A stretch of DNA of 64,000 nucleotides from Burkholderiales bacterium (GTDB taxonomy: Bacteria > Pseudomonadota > Gammaproteobacteria > Burkholderiales > Burkholderiaceae_C): contig QBMB01000006.1 in NCBI GenBank assembly GCA_003241965.1, forward strand, positions 21,351 through 85,350, written 5' to 3'. Under the pieces are notes generated by a model. That model was given only the letters and a program-made list of their open reading frames with translations. It was not told the DNA's origin and made no database searches. The position numbers and the translations under genes are program-made. This document shows positions 1 to 10,903 of this stretch, piece by piece. The number at the start of each line of letters is the position of its first letter. Within the stretch, counting starts at the first letter, position 1.

Positions 1-294
1 GGCATTGCTGTTGCCGATCGCGGTGCTCGTGCCGACACCGGCGCCTGCGCTCACCGCACCGCGCTGGTTCACACCCACGCCCACACCCAACGGCCCGACA
101 CCCGTGCTGACGCCGGCATTCACACCGCCGGAGCCCAAGCCCACACCGATGGAGAAGGGCCCCACCGGGATACCGATACCCACGCCCGCCGAACAACCGG
201 TGAGCAAGGCGCCTACGCAGACCGAGGCCAGCCAGCCGGTGGCACGGCGGGTGTGGCGCACGAACGGCTTCTGAGAGGGGGGAGCAGTGTTCAA
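1..294 (-). CDS. Glycine/valine-rich lipoprotein-like protein, partial (runs off left edge)
   Basis: Reverse-strand translation reads ...MKPF-like N-term 'KPFVRHTRRATGWLASVCVGALLTGCSAGVGIGIPVGPFSIGVGLGSGG...' with a lipobox (LLTGC) and GVGVGV repeats; no in-frame ATG, likely TTG start near 294. Confidence 0.6.
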   Translation of the reverse strand, partial: MNTAPPSQKPFVRHTRRATGWLASVCVGALLTGCSAGVGIGIPVGPFSIGVGLGSGGVNAGVSTGVGPLGVGVGVNQRGAVSAGAGVGTSTAIGNSNA

Positions 295-402
295 GGTGGG
301 GTTCCCGGGAGGTTCAGGAAAATTCAGCGAGAAGGGTACTTCAAGCCCTGTCAGAGTGAGCGTTTTCGGGCGCCGTGGTTCCACGCACCCGACGAACCGC
401 GC

Positions 403-1359
403 TCACGCCGGGTCTTTTCCCAGGCGCTCCATCGCATCGGCCAGCCAGTCGGCGCGCAGTGCATCCGGGGCGGCGGGGCGCACCAGCCAGCCCCCCTGCG
501 CTGGTGTCACGCGGGCGTTGCCCGCCTGCCAGAGCAGCCAGGCCAGCCAGGCGCATTGCGGTGCGGTGGGCGTCTCGCCCGCTGGCGACACGAGCAGCGC
601 GGTGAACACAGTGGCGTTGGCCACCAGCACCCCGTCGCCACTGACCTCGCCGCCCACCGAGCGCGCCAGCGCCAGCAGGGCAGAGCCCTCCTCACCGGGT
701 GGGCCGAGCGCCTGCAGGGCATCGCGCAGGTGCGCCGCAATGACCGCGCCGCGCTGGGCTTCGGCCTGCAGCAGATCGGCGTGGTCCCACCGGTTCCAGT
801 CCACCATGGGCTCGGCACCGCCCACCGCGCGTGCAGCTTCGGCGTACCGGTACAGCGCCTGCTCATGGCCGCCGGCGTGCACGGCTGAGCCCACCATGAG
901 CAAAGCGGCGAGGCGGTTGGCCAGCAAGCGGCTCTGCTGGGCCAGCAGGCGCTCGCGCATCAGGCCATCGCGTTCGCTGCGCAAGGCCGCGAGCTCCAGC
1001 GCGTTCTTCAGGTCGGCGCGCAGGCTTTCCAGTTCCCACGGCTTGTTGATGTAGCGGTAGATCTCACCGGTGTTGATGGCCTCGATGGCGTCCCCCAGCT
1101 CCGAGTAAGCGGTGGTCAGCATGCGCACGATGCCGGGGTAGTACTCGCGGGCATGGCGCAGCAGTTCGTTGCCGCGCTCGCCGGGCATGCGCTGGTCGCA
1201 CACCAGCACGGCCACGTCGGCGCCGTGGGCCAGCAGCACCGCGCGGCCTTCTTCCACCGAGCCGGCGGTGAGCACGGGCGCCAGTGGGCTGACCAGGCGC
1301 TCGAAATACTTCAGCGCCATGGCCTCGTCGTCCACATACAGGATTTTCGTGGGTGTCAT
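403..1359 (-). CDS. phcQ: Response regulator (REC N-terminus), PhcQ-like
   Basis: KILYVDDEAMALKYF...LVCDQRMPGERGNELL...YRYINKPWE REC signature; fourth gene of a phcBSRQ-ordered operon. Confidence 0.72.
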   Translation of the reverse strand: MTPTKILYVDDEAMALKYFERLVSPLAPVLTAGSVEEGRAVLLAHGADVAVLVCDQRMPGERGNELLRHAREYYPGIVRMLTTAYSELGDAIEAINTGEIYRYINKPWELESLRADLKNALELAALRSERDGLMRERLLAQQSRLLANRLAALLMVGSAVHAGGHEQALYRYAEAARAVGGAEPMVDWNRWDHADLLQAEAQRGAVIAAHLRDALQALGPPGEEGSALLALARSVGGEVSGDGVLVANATVFTALLVSPAGETPTAPQCAWLAWLLWQAGNARVTPAQGGWLVRPAAPDALRADWLADAMERLGKDPA

Positions 1360-1367
1360 CGGGTCTC

Positions 1368-2564
1368 CTAGACCGGGGTGTCGTCAGGCGACGGTGGGAA
1401 ATAGAGGGTCACGTTCGTGCCCTGGCCCAGGGTGGAATGCACGGTGATGTCGCCACCCAGAGAGCTCATGACCCGCTGACAAAACAGCAGGCCCATGCCC
1501 GTGCCCCCGCTATCGGCCCGTGTGGTCACCGATTCTCGCGTCAGGCGCCGGAGCACGTCGGGCGCGATGCCGGGGCCATTGTCGGACACGCGCACGGCCG
1601 GCTGGGGACTCAGGCCCGCTGCCAGGGCGACCCGATCAAGCGTGATGCACACCTCGGGCTGCTGAGGCGGTTGGGCACGCAGGGCGATCAAGGCGTTCTT
1701 GACCAGCGTGCACAGCACGAGGTAGAGCAGATCGCGCCGACCGGGCAGCGTGAAGTCGGCCGACAGATCGGCCGACAACCAGCTGGACTCGTTGGATTCG
1801 AAGGGGTATTCGTCCTGCACCGCGCGCACGAGTTCGCTGGCGAGCAGGCTGGCCGAAGTGTCGCCCTGGCTGGCGTCGCGCGCGGTCTGCACGAAGGTGG
1901 AGACCAGCGACTGCGCGTACTCCGCGCGCCGCTGCGCCGCCTCGATCATGAACAGCACATCACCCGGCTTCTGCTGGGCAATGTGGGCCATGCCGTCGCC
2001 GCCCTGCGGATCGGCCTGGTGGTTCTCGCGCATGGCCGAGAGGTAGCCGCGCACCGTGGCCAGCGGCGAGGTGACTTCGTGGGCCAGAAAACCCAGCGTC
2101 TCCCGCAGCGCCGATTCACGCCGCGCGATCAGCGACTGGTCGCGCGAGCGGCGCACGCTCGTCGCCAGCGCTTCGCGCAGCGCCTGGCGGGTGAGCGCGT
2201 CGTCCAAGGGCTTCTCCAGGATGTGCTCCACATGGCCCTGGTTCACGGCCGACATGGCCACATCCTTGTCCGCATAGGCGGACACCAGCAACCGCGCCAC
2301 ATGCGGATAGAGCCGGCGCACTTCACCGAGCAGGGCCACCCCATCGCGCTGCGGCATCGCGTAGTCGGTGAGCAGCACGGCAACTTCGTGGCCCCGCTCG
2401 CCGAGCAGGACCAGCGCCTCATCCACGCTGGCCGCGGTCAACACCGTGAACTCCTTGCCGTACAGGCGCGCAAACCACTTGCAGGCCTGGGGCTCGTCGT
2501 CCACCATCAGGATCGCGTGAGGGCTCAGAGAGCCTCGCGCCACAGCGGGGTCGTGCGGCTTCAT
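1368..2564 (-). CDS. phcR: REC-histidine kinase fusion, PhcR-like
   Basis: N-terminal REC (ILMVDDEPQACKWF...LLTDYAMPQRDGV) fused to HisKA/HATPase (FLAHEVTSPLATVRGYL...VSDNGPGIAPDVL...GGTGMGLLFCQRVM); overlaps upstream gene by 4 nt. Confidence 0.78.
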   Translation of the reverse strand: MKPHDPAVARGSLSPHAILMVDDEPQACKWFARLYGKEFTVLTAASVDEALVLLGERGHEVAVLLTDYAMPQRDGVALLGEVRRLYPHVARLLVSAYADKDVAMSAVNQGHVEHILEKPLDDALTRQALREALATSVRRSRDQSLIARRESALRETLGFLAHEVTSPLATVRGYLSAMRENHQADPQGGDGMAHIAQQKPGDVLFMIEAAQRRAEYAQSLVSTFVQTARDASQGDTSASLLASELVRAVQDEYPFESNESSWLSADLSADFTLPGRRDLLYLVLCTLVKNALIALRAQPPQQPEVCITLDRVALAAGLSPQPAVRVSDNGPGIAPDVLRRLTRESVTTRADSGGTGMGLLFCQRVMSSLGGDITVHSTLGQGTNVTLYFPPSPDDTPV

Positions 2565-3892
2565 GCGGGTCTGGGCAAGTCAAAGGTGAATTCGGTCCAG
2601 GCGCCAAACTCACTGTCCACGACCAGCGTGCCGCCGTGGCGCTGCACGATGCCGTAGCTCACGCTCAGGCCCAGGCCGAGTCCGGCACCGACATCGCGCG
2701 TGGTGAAAAACGGCTCGAACACACGGCCCAGGTTCTCGGGCGCAATGCCCGAACCGTTGTCGCGCACGGACACGAACAAGCGCAGATCGCGCTGCACCAC
2801 GGTCACTGCGATGCGGGGATGATCGCGCCGCGCCGCTTGCAGGGCATGGGCCGCGTTGCTCAGCAGGTTGATCAGCACGCCGATGATGGCGGGCTCGTCG
2901 CCGAGCACATGGGTGTCTTGCGGCAATTCCAGCGGCACCTCGATGCCCTTGAGTTCGTAGCCGGCCAGGCGCAAGGCGGAGCGCAGCGCATTGCCCAGCA
3001 GGAAGGGACGCTGGGCGTCCTGGCCTGGCTTCTGATACGCGAAGGTCTTCAGGTCGGAGACGATGTTCTGGATGCGCTGCATGCCCTCGCGCGCATCGTC
3101 CAGGCTTTCCTTGAGCATGGCATCCCCCGCCACCCCCGGGCAGGTCAGGCCCATGTCGATCGCCATCAGGCTGTAGTTCACCGGGTTGTTGAGTTCGTGC
3201 AGCAGCCCGGCCGAGAGCGTGCCGATGGCGGCCATCTTCTCGCGCTGGATCAGCTGGCCCTTGACCTCGGCGAGCGTGGTGTTGATCTCGCGCAGGGAGG
3301 CGTTTTTCTCCGACACCTCGTGCTGCAACTCGAACAGGCGGATGCGGGCCTTTTCATTGAACCAGGTGCACACCGCGCTGGCGCCGGCCGAGAACAGGAT
3401 GAACAGCGAGTTCGTCACCACGCGCGAGGTGTCTTCGGCCGCATCGGGGTGCAGGGAACAGGCCGACACGTACAGGACCAAGGTGAGCACACCGAAGCCC
3501 ACACCTTCAAAGAAGCTGATGGGCAGGATGATGCCCACCGCATACAGCGCCAGGTGCAGCCCCACGAAGTAGATCGATTCGGCACCATCGGTGTCGAAAA
3601 TCATGAAGGCGATCATGATCTGCGGCAGCAGCAGCCAGAGCATGGTGAGCGAGCGCACGTGCTTGCGCCCGAACGGCGTGAACAGCACAAAGAACACGCC
3701 CAGCGTGAGCGCGGCCACGGCCACGCGCAGCACCGAGAACTGCAGCAGGCGGTCGGGGTAGGAAAAATAGTCGAGGCCGAAACCGGCCAGCACCAGCACG
3801 ATGGAGGTGATGCTGCCGGCCTTGCTGTAGGTCAACCGGAAGTCCGAGAGCTGCTGCTCGTAAGGCGAACTCGACCGGCTAACCATTTTCAA
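2561..3892 (-). CDS. phcS: Membrane sensor histidine kinase, PhcS-like
   Basis: Multiple hydrophobic segments then H-box LSAGLLHELNNPVNYSL and HATPase VSVRDNGSGIAPENLGRVFEPFFTTRDVGAGLGLGLSVSYGI. Confidence 0.78.
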   Translation of the reverse strand: MKMVSRSSSPYEQQLSDFRLTYSKAGSITSIVLVLAGFGLDYFSYPDRLLQFSVLRVAVAALTLGVFFVLFTPFGRKHVRSLTMLWLLLPQIMIAFMIFDTDGAESIYFVGLHLALYAVGIILPISFFEGVGFGVLTLVLYVSACSLHPDAAEDTSRVVTNSLFILFSAGASAVCTWFNEKARIRLFELQHEVSEKNASLREINTTLAEVKGQLIQREKMAAIGTLSAGLLHELNNPVNYSLMAIDMGLTCPGVAGDAMLKESLDDAREGMQRIQNIVSDLKTFAYQKPGQDAQRPFLLGNALRSALRLAGYELKGIEVPLELPQDTHVLGDEPAIIGVLINLLSNAAHALQAARRDHPRIAVTVVQRDLRLFVSVRDNGSGIAPENLGRVFEPFFTTRDVGAGLGLGLSVSYGIVQRHGGTLVVDSEFGAWTEFTFDLPRPA

Positions 3893-5411
3893 GCGCCATC
3901 GCTTTCAGGCGCGCGTTGACCACCAGCTCGGCAAAGATGTTCACCCCGGTGGGGTCGGTGTAGAGCGTCACCGGTGCATCGACCTCTTCCAGCACCACAC
4001 GCATCTGCGCCTCGTCGCGGTAGATCAGGTGCCATTCCAGCAGGTGCTCCATGCCGAAGCGCTCCGGGTTGTCGGAATGCACGTTGGTCACCAGCAGGTG
4101 GGCGCCGGGGTTGCTGCGCGACATGAAGTAGCGGATCAGGCGCGTGCACACCTTGTCCGACAAATAGTCGAACAAACCTGCGCAATAGATGGTGTCGAAC
4201 CCTTGGCCTTCCGCGGGCGCGGTGTCGCGCGTGGCTCGCTTGAGCAGTTCGTGCACCGACTCCTGCACATAGGTCACATCGACCTTCACGCCATGTGTGG
4301 CTGCGGCCTCTTCAATTTTCTGCTGTGTGTACTTCAGCGTCTCCAGGCTGAAGTCGATCAGGGTGAACTTCAGGCGCGAGAGGTCCACACCGGTGGCGAT
4401 CAGTTTCTGGATCTCCACACCGGGACCACAACCCACGTTGAGCACGCGCACAACGCGCTCCTGCGCAGCAGCGTCATCCGCCGCCTTTTTCAGGAAATCC
4501 ACCAGGATGTCGATGCGGTTGCGGTGCGCCACGGCCACCGCGGCCTTCAGGAACATCGCGTTGACCAGCTGGATGTAGGTGCTGCTGCCCTGACGCGGGT
4601 CGCCCAGGATCTGGTTGACCATCTCGTAGTCGCCCGCGTAGCCCAGCGGCTTGGCAAAGGTGCGGTACACGAAGGGAGCGCGCAGCAGCAGCGGATGCAG
4701 TGCAGTCTGGGCGTAGGCACGGTGCAGCAACGAGTCTTCAGCGGGCAGCTGCGAGGCCTCCTCTTCCAGCCTCACCAGGAACTCCTTGCCCTTGAGCATC
4801 AAAGGCTCGGCGATGGCCTCGAACACGTCGTCGGTGAGGCGCCCGGCGCTGTCGCGCGGGAGCGAGTCCACCATGTCGGCCTGGTCGATCCAGCGCGCGG
4901 TCTCCGAGAGAAATGCCCGGAACTCGCTGATGGTGACCTGGTAGCTCTGCTTGATCTTGAAGCGCGACTCCCAGTCGGCCACGAAGCGGCTGGCCTCGTC
5001 GCGCACCTGGCGCACATCGCCGCGGATGGCGTTGAGGTCGGACCACTCATCGATGAGGGCCACCGACACCACCGCCATCAGCCCGGTGTTGAGCAGGCTC
5101 ACCACCACGGCCTTGCCCTTGTAGATGATGCGGTCGCCAGAGCGGATGGTGAGCTCGGCCAGCACCTCACTCACCTGCACGATGGAATACGGGTTGTAGA
5201 TCTCTATCACCAGCGAGCGTCGTTGCAGGCTCGTCAAGGTGCCGCGGGCGCTCTCTCCCTGGCTGTTGCGAAAGGTGACGACGTGGTCGAATGGGCGCTG
5301 AAGGTACACGGTGTGGGCGGTTGAGTGCGTGGGGGAACCTGTGCTTTGCAACATTCCTGAATAAACCCCCCGGGGCACAGTGTAGTCAACAGCTTTGCCC
5401 CACTTGCGCAA
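3879..5411 (-). CDS. phcB: SAM-dependent methyltransferase with N-terminal PilZ-like domain, PhcB-like (3-hydroxy fatty acid methyl ester synthase)
   Basis: Class I methyltransferase motif VVRVLNVGCGPGVEIQKLI; N-terminal beta-rich region; first gene of a four-gene overlapping operon with kinase, REC-kinase and REC genes. Confidence 0.75.
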   Translation of the reverse strand: MRKWGKAVDYTVPRGVYSGMLQSTGSPTHSTAHTVYLQRPFDHVVTFRNSQGESARGTLTSLQRRSLVIEIYNPYSIVQVSEVLAELTIRSGDRIIYKGKAVVVSLLNTGLMAVVSVALIDEWSDLNAIRGDVRQVRDEASRFVADWESRFKIKQSYQVTISEFRAFLSETARWIDQADMVDSLPRDSAGRLTDDVFEAIAEPLMLKGKEFLVRLEEEASQLPAEDSLLHRAYAQTALHPLLLRAPFVYRTFAKPLGYAGDYEMVNQILGDPRQGSSTYIQLVNAMFLKAAVAVAHRNRIDILVDFLKKAADDAAAQERVVRVLNVGCGPGVEIQKLIATGVDLSRLKFTLIDFSLETLKYTQQKIEEAAATHGVKVDVTYVQESVHELLKRATRDTAPAEGQGFDTIYCAGLFDYLSDKVCTRLIRYFMSRSNPGAHLLVTNVHSDNPERFGMEHLLEWHLIYRDEAQMRVVLEEVDAPVTLYTDPTGVNIFAELVVNARLKAMALENG

Positions 5412-5421
5412 AGTCAGTCGC

Positions 5422-7284
5422 TCACAACAACAGGGCGTTCACACGCTTGACATACGCCGCCGGATCGTCTGGCAGGCCGCCCTCGGCCAGCAGCGCCTGG
5501 TCGAACAGGATGTGCGCGAGATCGTCGAAGTGCGCGCTGCTCTCCAGCTTCTTCACCAGCGGGTGTTCGGCGTTCACCTCGAGGATCGGCTTGGCCTCAG
5601 GCGCGGGCTGGCCGGCCTGCTTGAGCATGCGGGCCAGCTGGGTGGAGAGGTCGCCGTCTTCCACCACCAGGCAGGCAGGAGAGTCCACCAGGCGCGAGGT
5701 GACGCGCACATCTTTGGCCTTGTCCTTCAGGCTTTCCTTCAGGCGCTCCAGCACCGGCTTGAACACCTCGGCCGCGGCTTCAGCGGCCTTCTTCTCGTCT
5801 TCGTCCTGCAGGGCACCGAGGTCCACCGCACCCTTGGCCACGCTCTGCAGCGGCGTGCCCTCGAACTCGGTGAGGAAGCTCAAGGCCCACTCGTCCACGC
5901 GGTCGGTCATCAAGAGCACCTCGATGCCCTTCTTGCGGAACACCTCCAGCTGCGGGCTGTTCTTCGCGGCGGCCAGGCTGTCGGCGGTGATGAAGTAGAT
6001 CGTGGCCTGGCCGTCCTTCATGCGGGCCTTGTAGTCGGCGAGGGACACCATCTCCGAACCCTGGGTGCTGGCAAAGCGCAGCAGCTTGGCCAGCTTGTCG
6101 CGGTTGGCGAAGTCCTCACCCAGGCCTTCCTTCAGCACGGCGCCAAAGGCGGCGTAGAAGCCGGTGTACTTCTCCACATCCTTGCTCATGTCGTCCAGCA
6201 GGGTCAGCACGCGGCGCGTGTTGCCTTCGCGGATCGCCTTCACGTCGCGGCTTTCCTGCAGCAGTTCACGGCTCACGTTGAGCGGCAGGTCGGCCGAGTC
6301 CACCACGCCCTTGACCCAGCGCAGGTAGGCCGGCATGAGGGCCTCGGCCTCGTCCATGATGAAGACGCGCTTCACATACAGCTTGATGCCGGCCTTGCGG
6401 TCGCGGTTCCAGAGGTCCTGCGGCGCCTTGGACGGGATATAGAGCAGTTGGGTGTATTCGGTGCTGCCCTCCACCCGGTTGTGGCTCCAGGCCAGCGGGG
6501 CTTCGGTGTCGTAGCTCAGGTTCTTGTAGAACTCGGCGTACTGTTCGTCGCTGATGTCCTTCTTGCTGCGCGCCCACAGCGCGTTGGCCGAGTTCACCGC
6601 TTCCCACTCGTCCTGCTTCACGTAGGCGCTCTTCTCGGCGTCCCACTCCTCTTTCTGCATCAGGATCGGCAGGCTGATGTGGTCGGAGTACTTGGCGATG
6701 ATGGACTTGAGCTTCCAGCGGTCGAGGTAGTCGCTGGCGTCGTCGCGCAGGTGCAGCGTGACGCTGGTGCCACGCGCGGTGCGCTCGATGGTCTCCACCT
6801 CGAAGTCGCCGGTGCCACCACTGGACCAGCGAACACCTTCGGCCGCAGGCAGGCCCGCACGGCGCGACTCCACGGTGATCTTGTCGGCCACGATGAAGCC
6901 GGAGTAGAAGCCCACGCCGAACTGGCCGATGAGCTGGGCGTCCTGCTTCTGGTCACCGCTCAGGTGGCTCATGAAGTCCTTCGTGCCGCTCTTGGCAATG
7001 GTGCCCAGGTGGTCGATGGCCTCCTGCGCGCTCATGCCGATGCCGTTGTCGGTGATGGTGATGGTGCGGGCCTCGGTGTCGAAGGCCACGCGCACGTCCA
7101 GGTTGGGCGCGTCTTCGAACAGGGCTGCGTTGTTCAGTCCCTCAAACCGCAGCTTGTCGCAGGCGTCCGATGCGTTGGAAACCAGCTCGCGCAGAAAGAT
7201 CTCGGGGTTGGAGTACAGCGAATGGGTGACCAGGTGCAGCAGTTGTGACACTTCGGCCTGGAACGACAGGGTTTGTTTGCTCAT
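5422..7284 (-). CDS. htpG: Molecular chaperone HtpG (Hsp90)
   Basis: [48 protein letters not shown]...; full-length Hsp90 family. Confidence 0.98.
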   Translation of the reverse strand: MSKQTLSFQAEVSQLLHLVTHSLYSNPEIFLRELVSNASDACDKLRFEGLNNAALFEDAPNLDVRVAFDTEARTITITDNGIGMSAQEAIDHLGTIAKSGTKDFMSHLSGDQKQDAQLIGQFGVGFYSGFIVADKITVESRRAGLPAAEGVRWSSGGTGDFEVETIERTARGTSVTLHLRDDASDYLDRWKLKSIIAKYSDHISLPILMQKEEWDAEKSAYVKQDEWEAVNSANALWARSKKDISDEQYAEFYKNLSYDTEAPLAWSHNRVEGSTEYTQLLYIPSKAPQDLWNRDRKAGIKLYVKRVFIMDEAEALMPAYLRWVKGVVDSADLPLNVSRELLQESRDVKAIREGNTRRVLTLLDDMSKDVEKYTGFYAAFGAVLKEGLGEDFANRDKLAKLLRFASTQGSEMVSLADYKARMKDGQATIYFITADSLAAAKNSPQLEVFRKKGIEVLLMTDRVDEWALSFLTEFEGTPLQSVAKGAVDLGALQDEDEKKAAEAAAEVFKPVLERLKESLKDKAKDVRVTSRLVDSPACLVVEDGDLSTQLARMLKQAGQPAPEAKPILEVNAEHPLVKKLESSAHFDDLAHILFDQALLAEGGLPDDPAAYVKRVNALLL

Positions 7285-7386
7285 GGGAGTTCGTAGAAAA
7301 GAAAAGGGGGGAAGCCCCGGGGGGGGCGAGCGCGAGGCGGAATTATGGGCGGCTGCGGCAATTTCAAGCCGCGGCGGATGTTTGCC

Positions 7387-8658
7387 TCAGTCGGCGTGCA
7401 CCTGAACAGGCGCGAGCCATTGCAACAACTGCTGCGCCACCACCGGACTGGAGAGCAGTTCCAGGTGACCAGTGCGGTACACCGTGCGCTGGCTGTCTTT
7501 GGCAAACACCAGCCGGCGCGCGGGCTCGTCGTGCTGACCCAGCGCGCTGCGCAGCGGCACCAGGCCGTCGCCAGTGAGGCGGTCGGCCAGCAGACCACGC
7601 TGCGGCGCCAGCGTGGCCGCCACGGTGAAGCAGGCCACGCCTTCGGGCAGCGGCAGCGGCACGCGGTGGTCGTGGGGAGAATCGAACCGGCCGCGCCCCT
7701 GCCAGTCAACATCCAGCACATGGCCGTGGCGCAGGTCGGTGATACCGGCGCTGCGCAGCATGCCGAGCTTTGTGAACGGCAGGGTGAAAGGCGAGGCGGC
7801 GAGCAGCACATCCACCCCATGGCCGGCGCGCTCCAGCGGCGCGCCGTGGTGCGGTGTGCCCAGAAACACAAGGTGCTTGAGCTGCGCGGGCCAGCGGTGG
7901 CCCATCTGTCGGCCATAAAACACCGCGGCACGAGCCAGCAGCCCGCCCATGCTGTGACCGAGCACGGTGATGGATTCGATGGCCGGCCAATGCGCCACCA
8001 GACGCTCCAGCTGACCGGCGAGTTCACGCCCGTTGATGGAGGTGTGCAGGCCGCTGTTGTAGCGCGCGTAGACCGGCGTGCAGCCCAGCGCCTGGGCGAG
8101 AAACGCTCCGTGGTCTTGGCCGCCGCGCAGCCACTGCGTGTCGTTCATGCACAGGCCGTGCACCAGCAGCAACAGGTGGGGCGAGGCGCCCGCCAGTCGC
8201 TCGTTCAGGTGCGTCGGGCGGTCCACGGGCAACACTTGCCCGGCCAGGCGCAGCTGCATGCGCTGGGCCAGCGGGTTGTTCTGTTCTTGCAAGCGGTCGC
8301 CCATCACGCCGTTGAGCGCAGCCAGCACGGCCTCGCGCCCGGGTGAAGGCTCGGGGTGGGTGGAGGGGTCGTCCAGCAGCGGCAGCAAGGTCGAGAGCGC
8401 CCCGTCCAGCCCATGGCCGACCATGGCGGTGACACCACGGATGCCTCGGTAGATCTGCCCGGTGAGGCCGCCGGTGCGGTCGTGCTCAACGCCCGATGGC
8501 AGACCCAGCTTGCGCCGCACCGACTGGTGCACACCCTCGGCAATGCCGATGACACCGGTGGTGGCCTGGGTGGCCAGGCGCACGGCCGCCTGCAGGTCAC
8601 TGGGCCGCAGGTGGCGCAGCACGGCTTGGCGGGTGGTGGAGGGCTTGGGTCGGGTCAT
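7387..8658 (-). CDS. Alpha/beta hydrolase (lipase/esterase-like)
   Basis: LLLLVHGLCMND...ITVLGHSMGGLLARAAVFYG (GHSMGG nucleophile elbow), HHGAPLERAG. Confidence 0.85.
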   Translation of the reverse strand: MTRPKPSTTRQAVLRHLRPSDLQAAVRLATQATTGVIGIAEGVHQSVRRKLGLPSGVEHDRTGGLTGQIYRGIRGVTAMVGHGLDGALSTLLPLLDDPSTHPEPSPGREAVLAALNGVMGDRLQEQNNPLAQRMQLRLAGQVLPVDRPTHLNERLAGASPHLLLLVHGLCMNDTQWLRGGQDHGAFLAQALGCTPVYARYNSGLHTSINGRELAGQLERLVAHWPAIESITVLGHSMGGLLARAAVFYGRQMGHRWPAQLKHLVFLGTPHHGAPLERAGHGVDVLLAASPFTLPFTKLGMLRSAGITDLRHGHVLDVDWQGRGRFDSPHDHRVPLPLPEGVACFTVAATLAPQRGLLADRLTGDGLVPLRSALGQHDEPARRLVFAKDSQRTVYRTGHLELLSSPVVAQQLLQWLAPVQVHAD

Positions 8659-8958
8659 GGGGCATTGTGGCCCCGGTGTCTTCGCTTTTGTGTGTCAGGG
8701 GGTTGGCGTGGTCGGGTTTTGCTCTGCGGTTTGTGCGAGGGCGGACGGAGCAGGCTTGGTGTGCCAGCGTCGCCTCACAGGACGGTGGCGGTGCCCGCGG
8801 GCGCAGGCCCCCATTCGCGGTTGCCACAGACGATGCGTTGAAAGAACGCCGTTGACGAAGAAACGGACGAGTACCCAAACGGACACCCGCGAGCAGGGCC
8901 GGAGAACGCGGGCGCCGCCACCGGCCTGGCGCGAGGTCTCCGCGCGAAACCGGAAACC

Positions 8959-10179
8959 TCAAAAAGCCTCGGAAGTCCCCAAATACCGCCACTGCCCCAC
9001 CGGCAAATTCCCCAGCACCACCTGCCCTATGCGCACGCGCTTCAGGCCCACCACATGCAAACCCACCTGCTCGCACATGCGGCGGATCTGGCGCTTCTTG
9101 CCCTCGATCAGCACGAAGCGCAACTGCTCGGGGTTCTGCCAATCCACCTGCGCCGGCTTCAAGGGCTGGTCGTCCAGGCTCAGGCCGTGGCGCAGCCGGG
9201 CCAGTTGGTGCGGCGGAAAAACCGCCTGCACGTTCTCGGCCACCACGCCCGCGCCCATCGGGCCGTTGGGTGCGAACTGCACGCGCACCAGGTATTCCTT
9301 CTCCACGCCACTGCCCTCGCCGATCAGCGTGCGGGCCACGCGGCCGTCCTGCGTGAGCACCAGCAGGCCGGTGGAGTCGATGTCGAGCCGGCCGGCCGGC
9401 GCAAGACCACGCGTGTGCTCGGGTGCGAAGCGGCGACCATCGGCCGGCGTCTTCGCGTCACCGCGCCACTGGCTGGGCGCACCGATCAGCGTGGCGGCGG
9501 CTTCGTGCCCGTCTTCGGGCTGGCCACTCACGTAGCCCACCGGCTTGTTCAACAAAATGGTGACCTGCCCCGCCTGCTGGTGGCGCGCCTGCGGCAGCAC
9601 CTCCACCTGCGCATCGGGCGCCACCGGCATGCCCATCACGGCGGGTTCACCGTTCACCAGCACCCAGCCGCGCGCGATCCATTCGTCGGCCTCGCGGCGC
9701 GAACACAGGCCGAGGTCGGCCATGCGTTTGTTCAGGCGAACCTCACCGCGCACATTGCCCACGCGCGCCAGATCGGGCCGGTGCTGGGGCGGGCGCGGTG
9801 CGGCTGGCGCGCTGCGCTGTGGGCGCTCAGGGGCGGCAAAACGGTCGTCAGCGCGGCGCGGCGCCGGGCGCTCGTTCCAGCCGCGGTCGTCACCACGCGG
9901 GCCGTTCGCCGGGCCGGAGCGTGGGCCGTCTGCGTTGTAGCGCGGACGCTCGGTGCGCTCGCCCTCCGGGCCGCCACGCTGGGCGCCGTAGGGTTTTGAG
10001 GGCTCACGCGGTGGCTTGGGCGCCGAGGCCGACACGCTTTTGGCGCGGGCCGGGCCAGGTGGGCGAACCGGCGCACGGCGTGGTGCGCGCGGATCAACAG
10101 GTGTTTTTTTGGCAGCGCCCGGATTGAGCTTGAGCGTGCGGGCGGGTTTGTCGGTTGTCATGGGTCGATCATCCTTCAT
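8959..10179 (-). CDS. rluF: RsuA/RluF-family rRNA pseudouridine synthase with disordered N-terminal extension
   Basis: S4 domain ([30 protein letters not shown]) and catalytic [38 protein letters not shown]. Confidence 0.85.
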   Translation of the reverse strand: MKDDRPMTTDKPARTLKLNPGAAKKTPVDPRAPRRAPVRPPGPARAKSVSASAPKPPREPSKPYGAQRGGPEGERTERPRYNADGPRSGPANGPRGDDRGWNERPAPRRADDRFAAPERPQRSAPAAPRPPQHRPDLARVGNVRGEVRLNKRMADLGLCSRREADEWIARGWVLVNGEPAVMGMPVAPDAQVEVLPQARHQQAGQVTILLNKPVGYVSGQPEDGHEAAATLIGAPSQWRGDAKTPADGRRFAPEHTRGLAPAGRLDIDSTGLLVLTQDGRVARTLIGEGSGVEKEYLVRVQFAPNGPMGAGVVAENVQAVFPPHQLARLRHGLSLDDQPLKPAQVDWQNPEQLRFVLIEGKKRQIRRMCEQVGLHVVGLKRVRIGQVVLGNLPVGQWRYLGTSEAF

Positions 10180-10903
10180 CGAGTTGGCCCGAGCGCAATG
10201 CGCTCAGATCCAGCACCCGCAAACCGCCATATTCCACCCGTATCCAGCCCTTGGCCGCCAGGGTGGTGAGTGCTTCGTTGGTTCGCTGGCGCGAGAGGCC
10301 CACCAGATAGGCCAGTTCTTGTTGCGTGATGCGCAGCACACCACCGACATTGGGCGAGAGCAGCGGGTGGAACAGTGCGGCCAGGTTGCGCGCCACGCGC
10401 AGGTCGGGGCTGTTCATGCGGTCGATCTCGCGCGCAGCGATGAACTGGCCCAGGCGCTCGTTGAGCTGGTGCATCACGAAGCGGTTGAAGCCGATCGAGT
10501 GGTCGAGCAACCAGTCAAACGTCTGCACAGGCAGGCCGGCCACACGGCTCTTGCGCAGCGCCTGGATGTTGTAGCGGTACTGCTCGTGCTTGAGCACCGT
10601 GCCCTCGCCAAACCAGCCCCCGGGTGCCACGCCGGTGAAGGTGATCACGGGGCCTTGCGAATCGTCGTTGCTCATCTTGAGCAGACCATCCACCAGGCCG
10701 AACCAGTAGGTCACCGGGCGGCCAAAGCGGCAGATGGTGTCTCCTGCGTCCGCTTCTCCCACCATCAAGGCGTCCACCGCGCGTTGGCGATCGGCCGGCG
10801 TCAGACGCTCCAGCCAGGGGATCTCGGCGAGCTCTTCTTCGGTGGGTGCGCGGGCACGGTCGCGCAGATCGCTGCCGGAACGGTGGGGGGTGAAGGGGTT
10901 CAT
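10169..10903 (-). CDS. Crp/Fnr family transcriptional regulator
   Basis: cNMP-binding-like fold plus C-terminal winged helix [37 protein letters not shown]. Confidence 0.9.
   Translation of the reverse strand: MNPFTPHRSGSDLRDRARAPTEEELAEIPWLERLTPADRQRAVDALMVGEADAGDTICRFGRPVTYWFGLVDGLLKMSNDDSQGPVITFTGVAPGGWFGEGTVLKHEQYRYNIQALRKSRVAGLPVQTFDWLLDHSIGFNRFVMHQLNERLGQFIAAREIDRMNSPDLRVARNLAALFHPLLSPNVGGVLRITQQELAYLVGLSRQRTNEALTTLAAKGWIRVEYGGLRVLDLSALRSGQLDEG

Noticed and set aside
5395-7248. 617-aa plus-strand ORF
   Set aside because: Antisense shadow of htpG.
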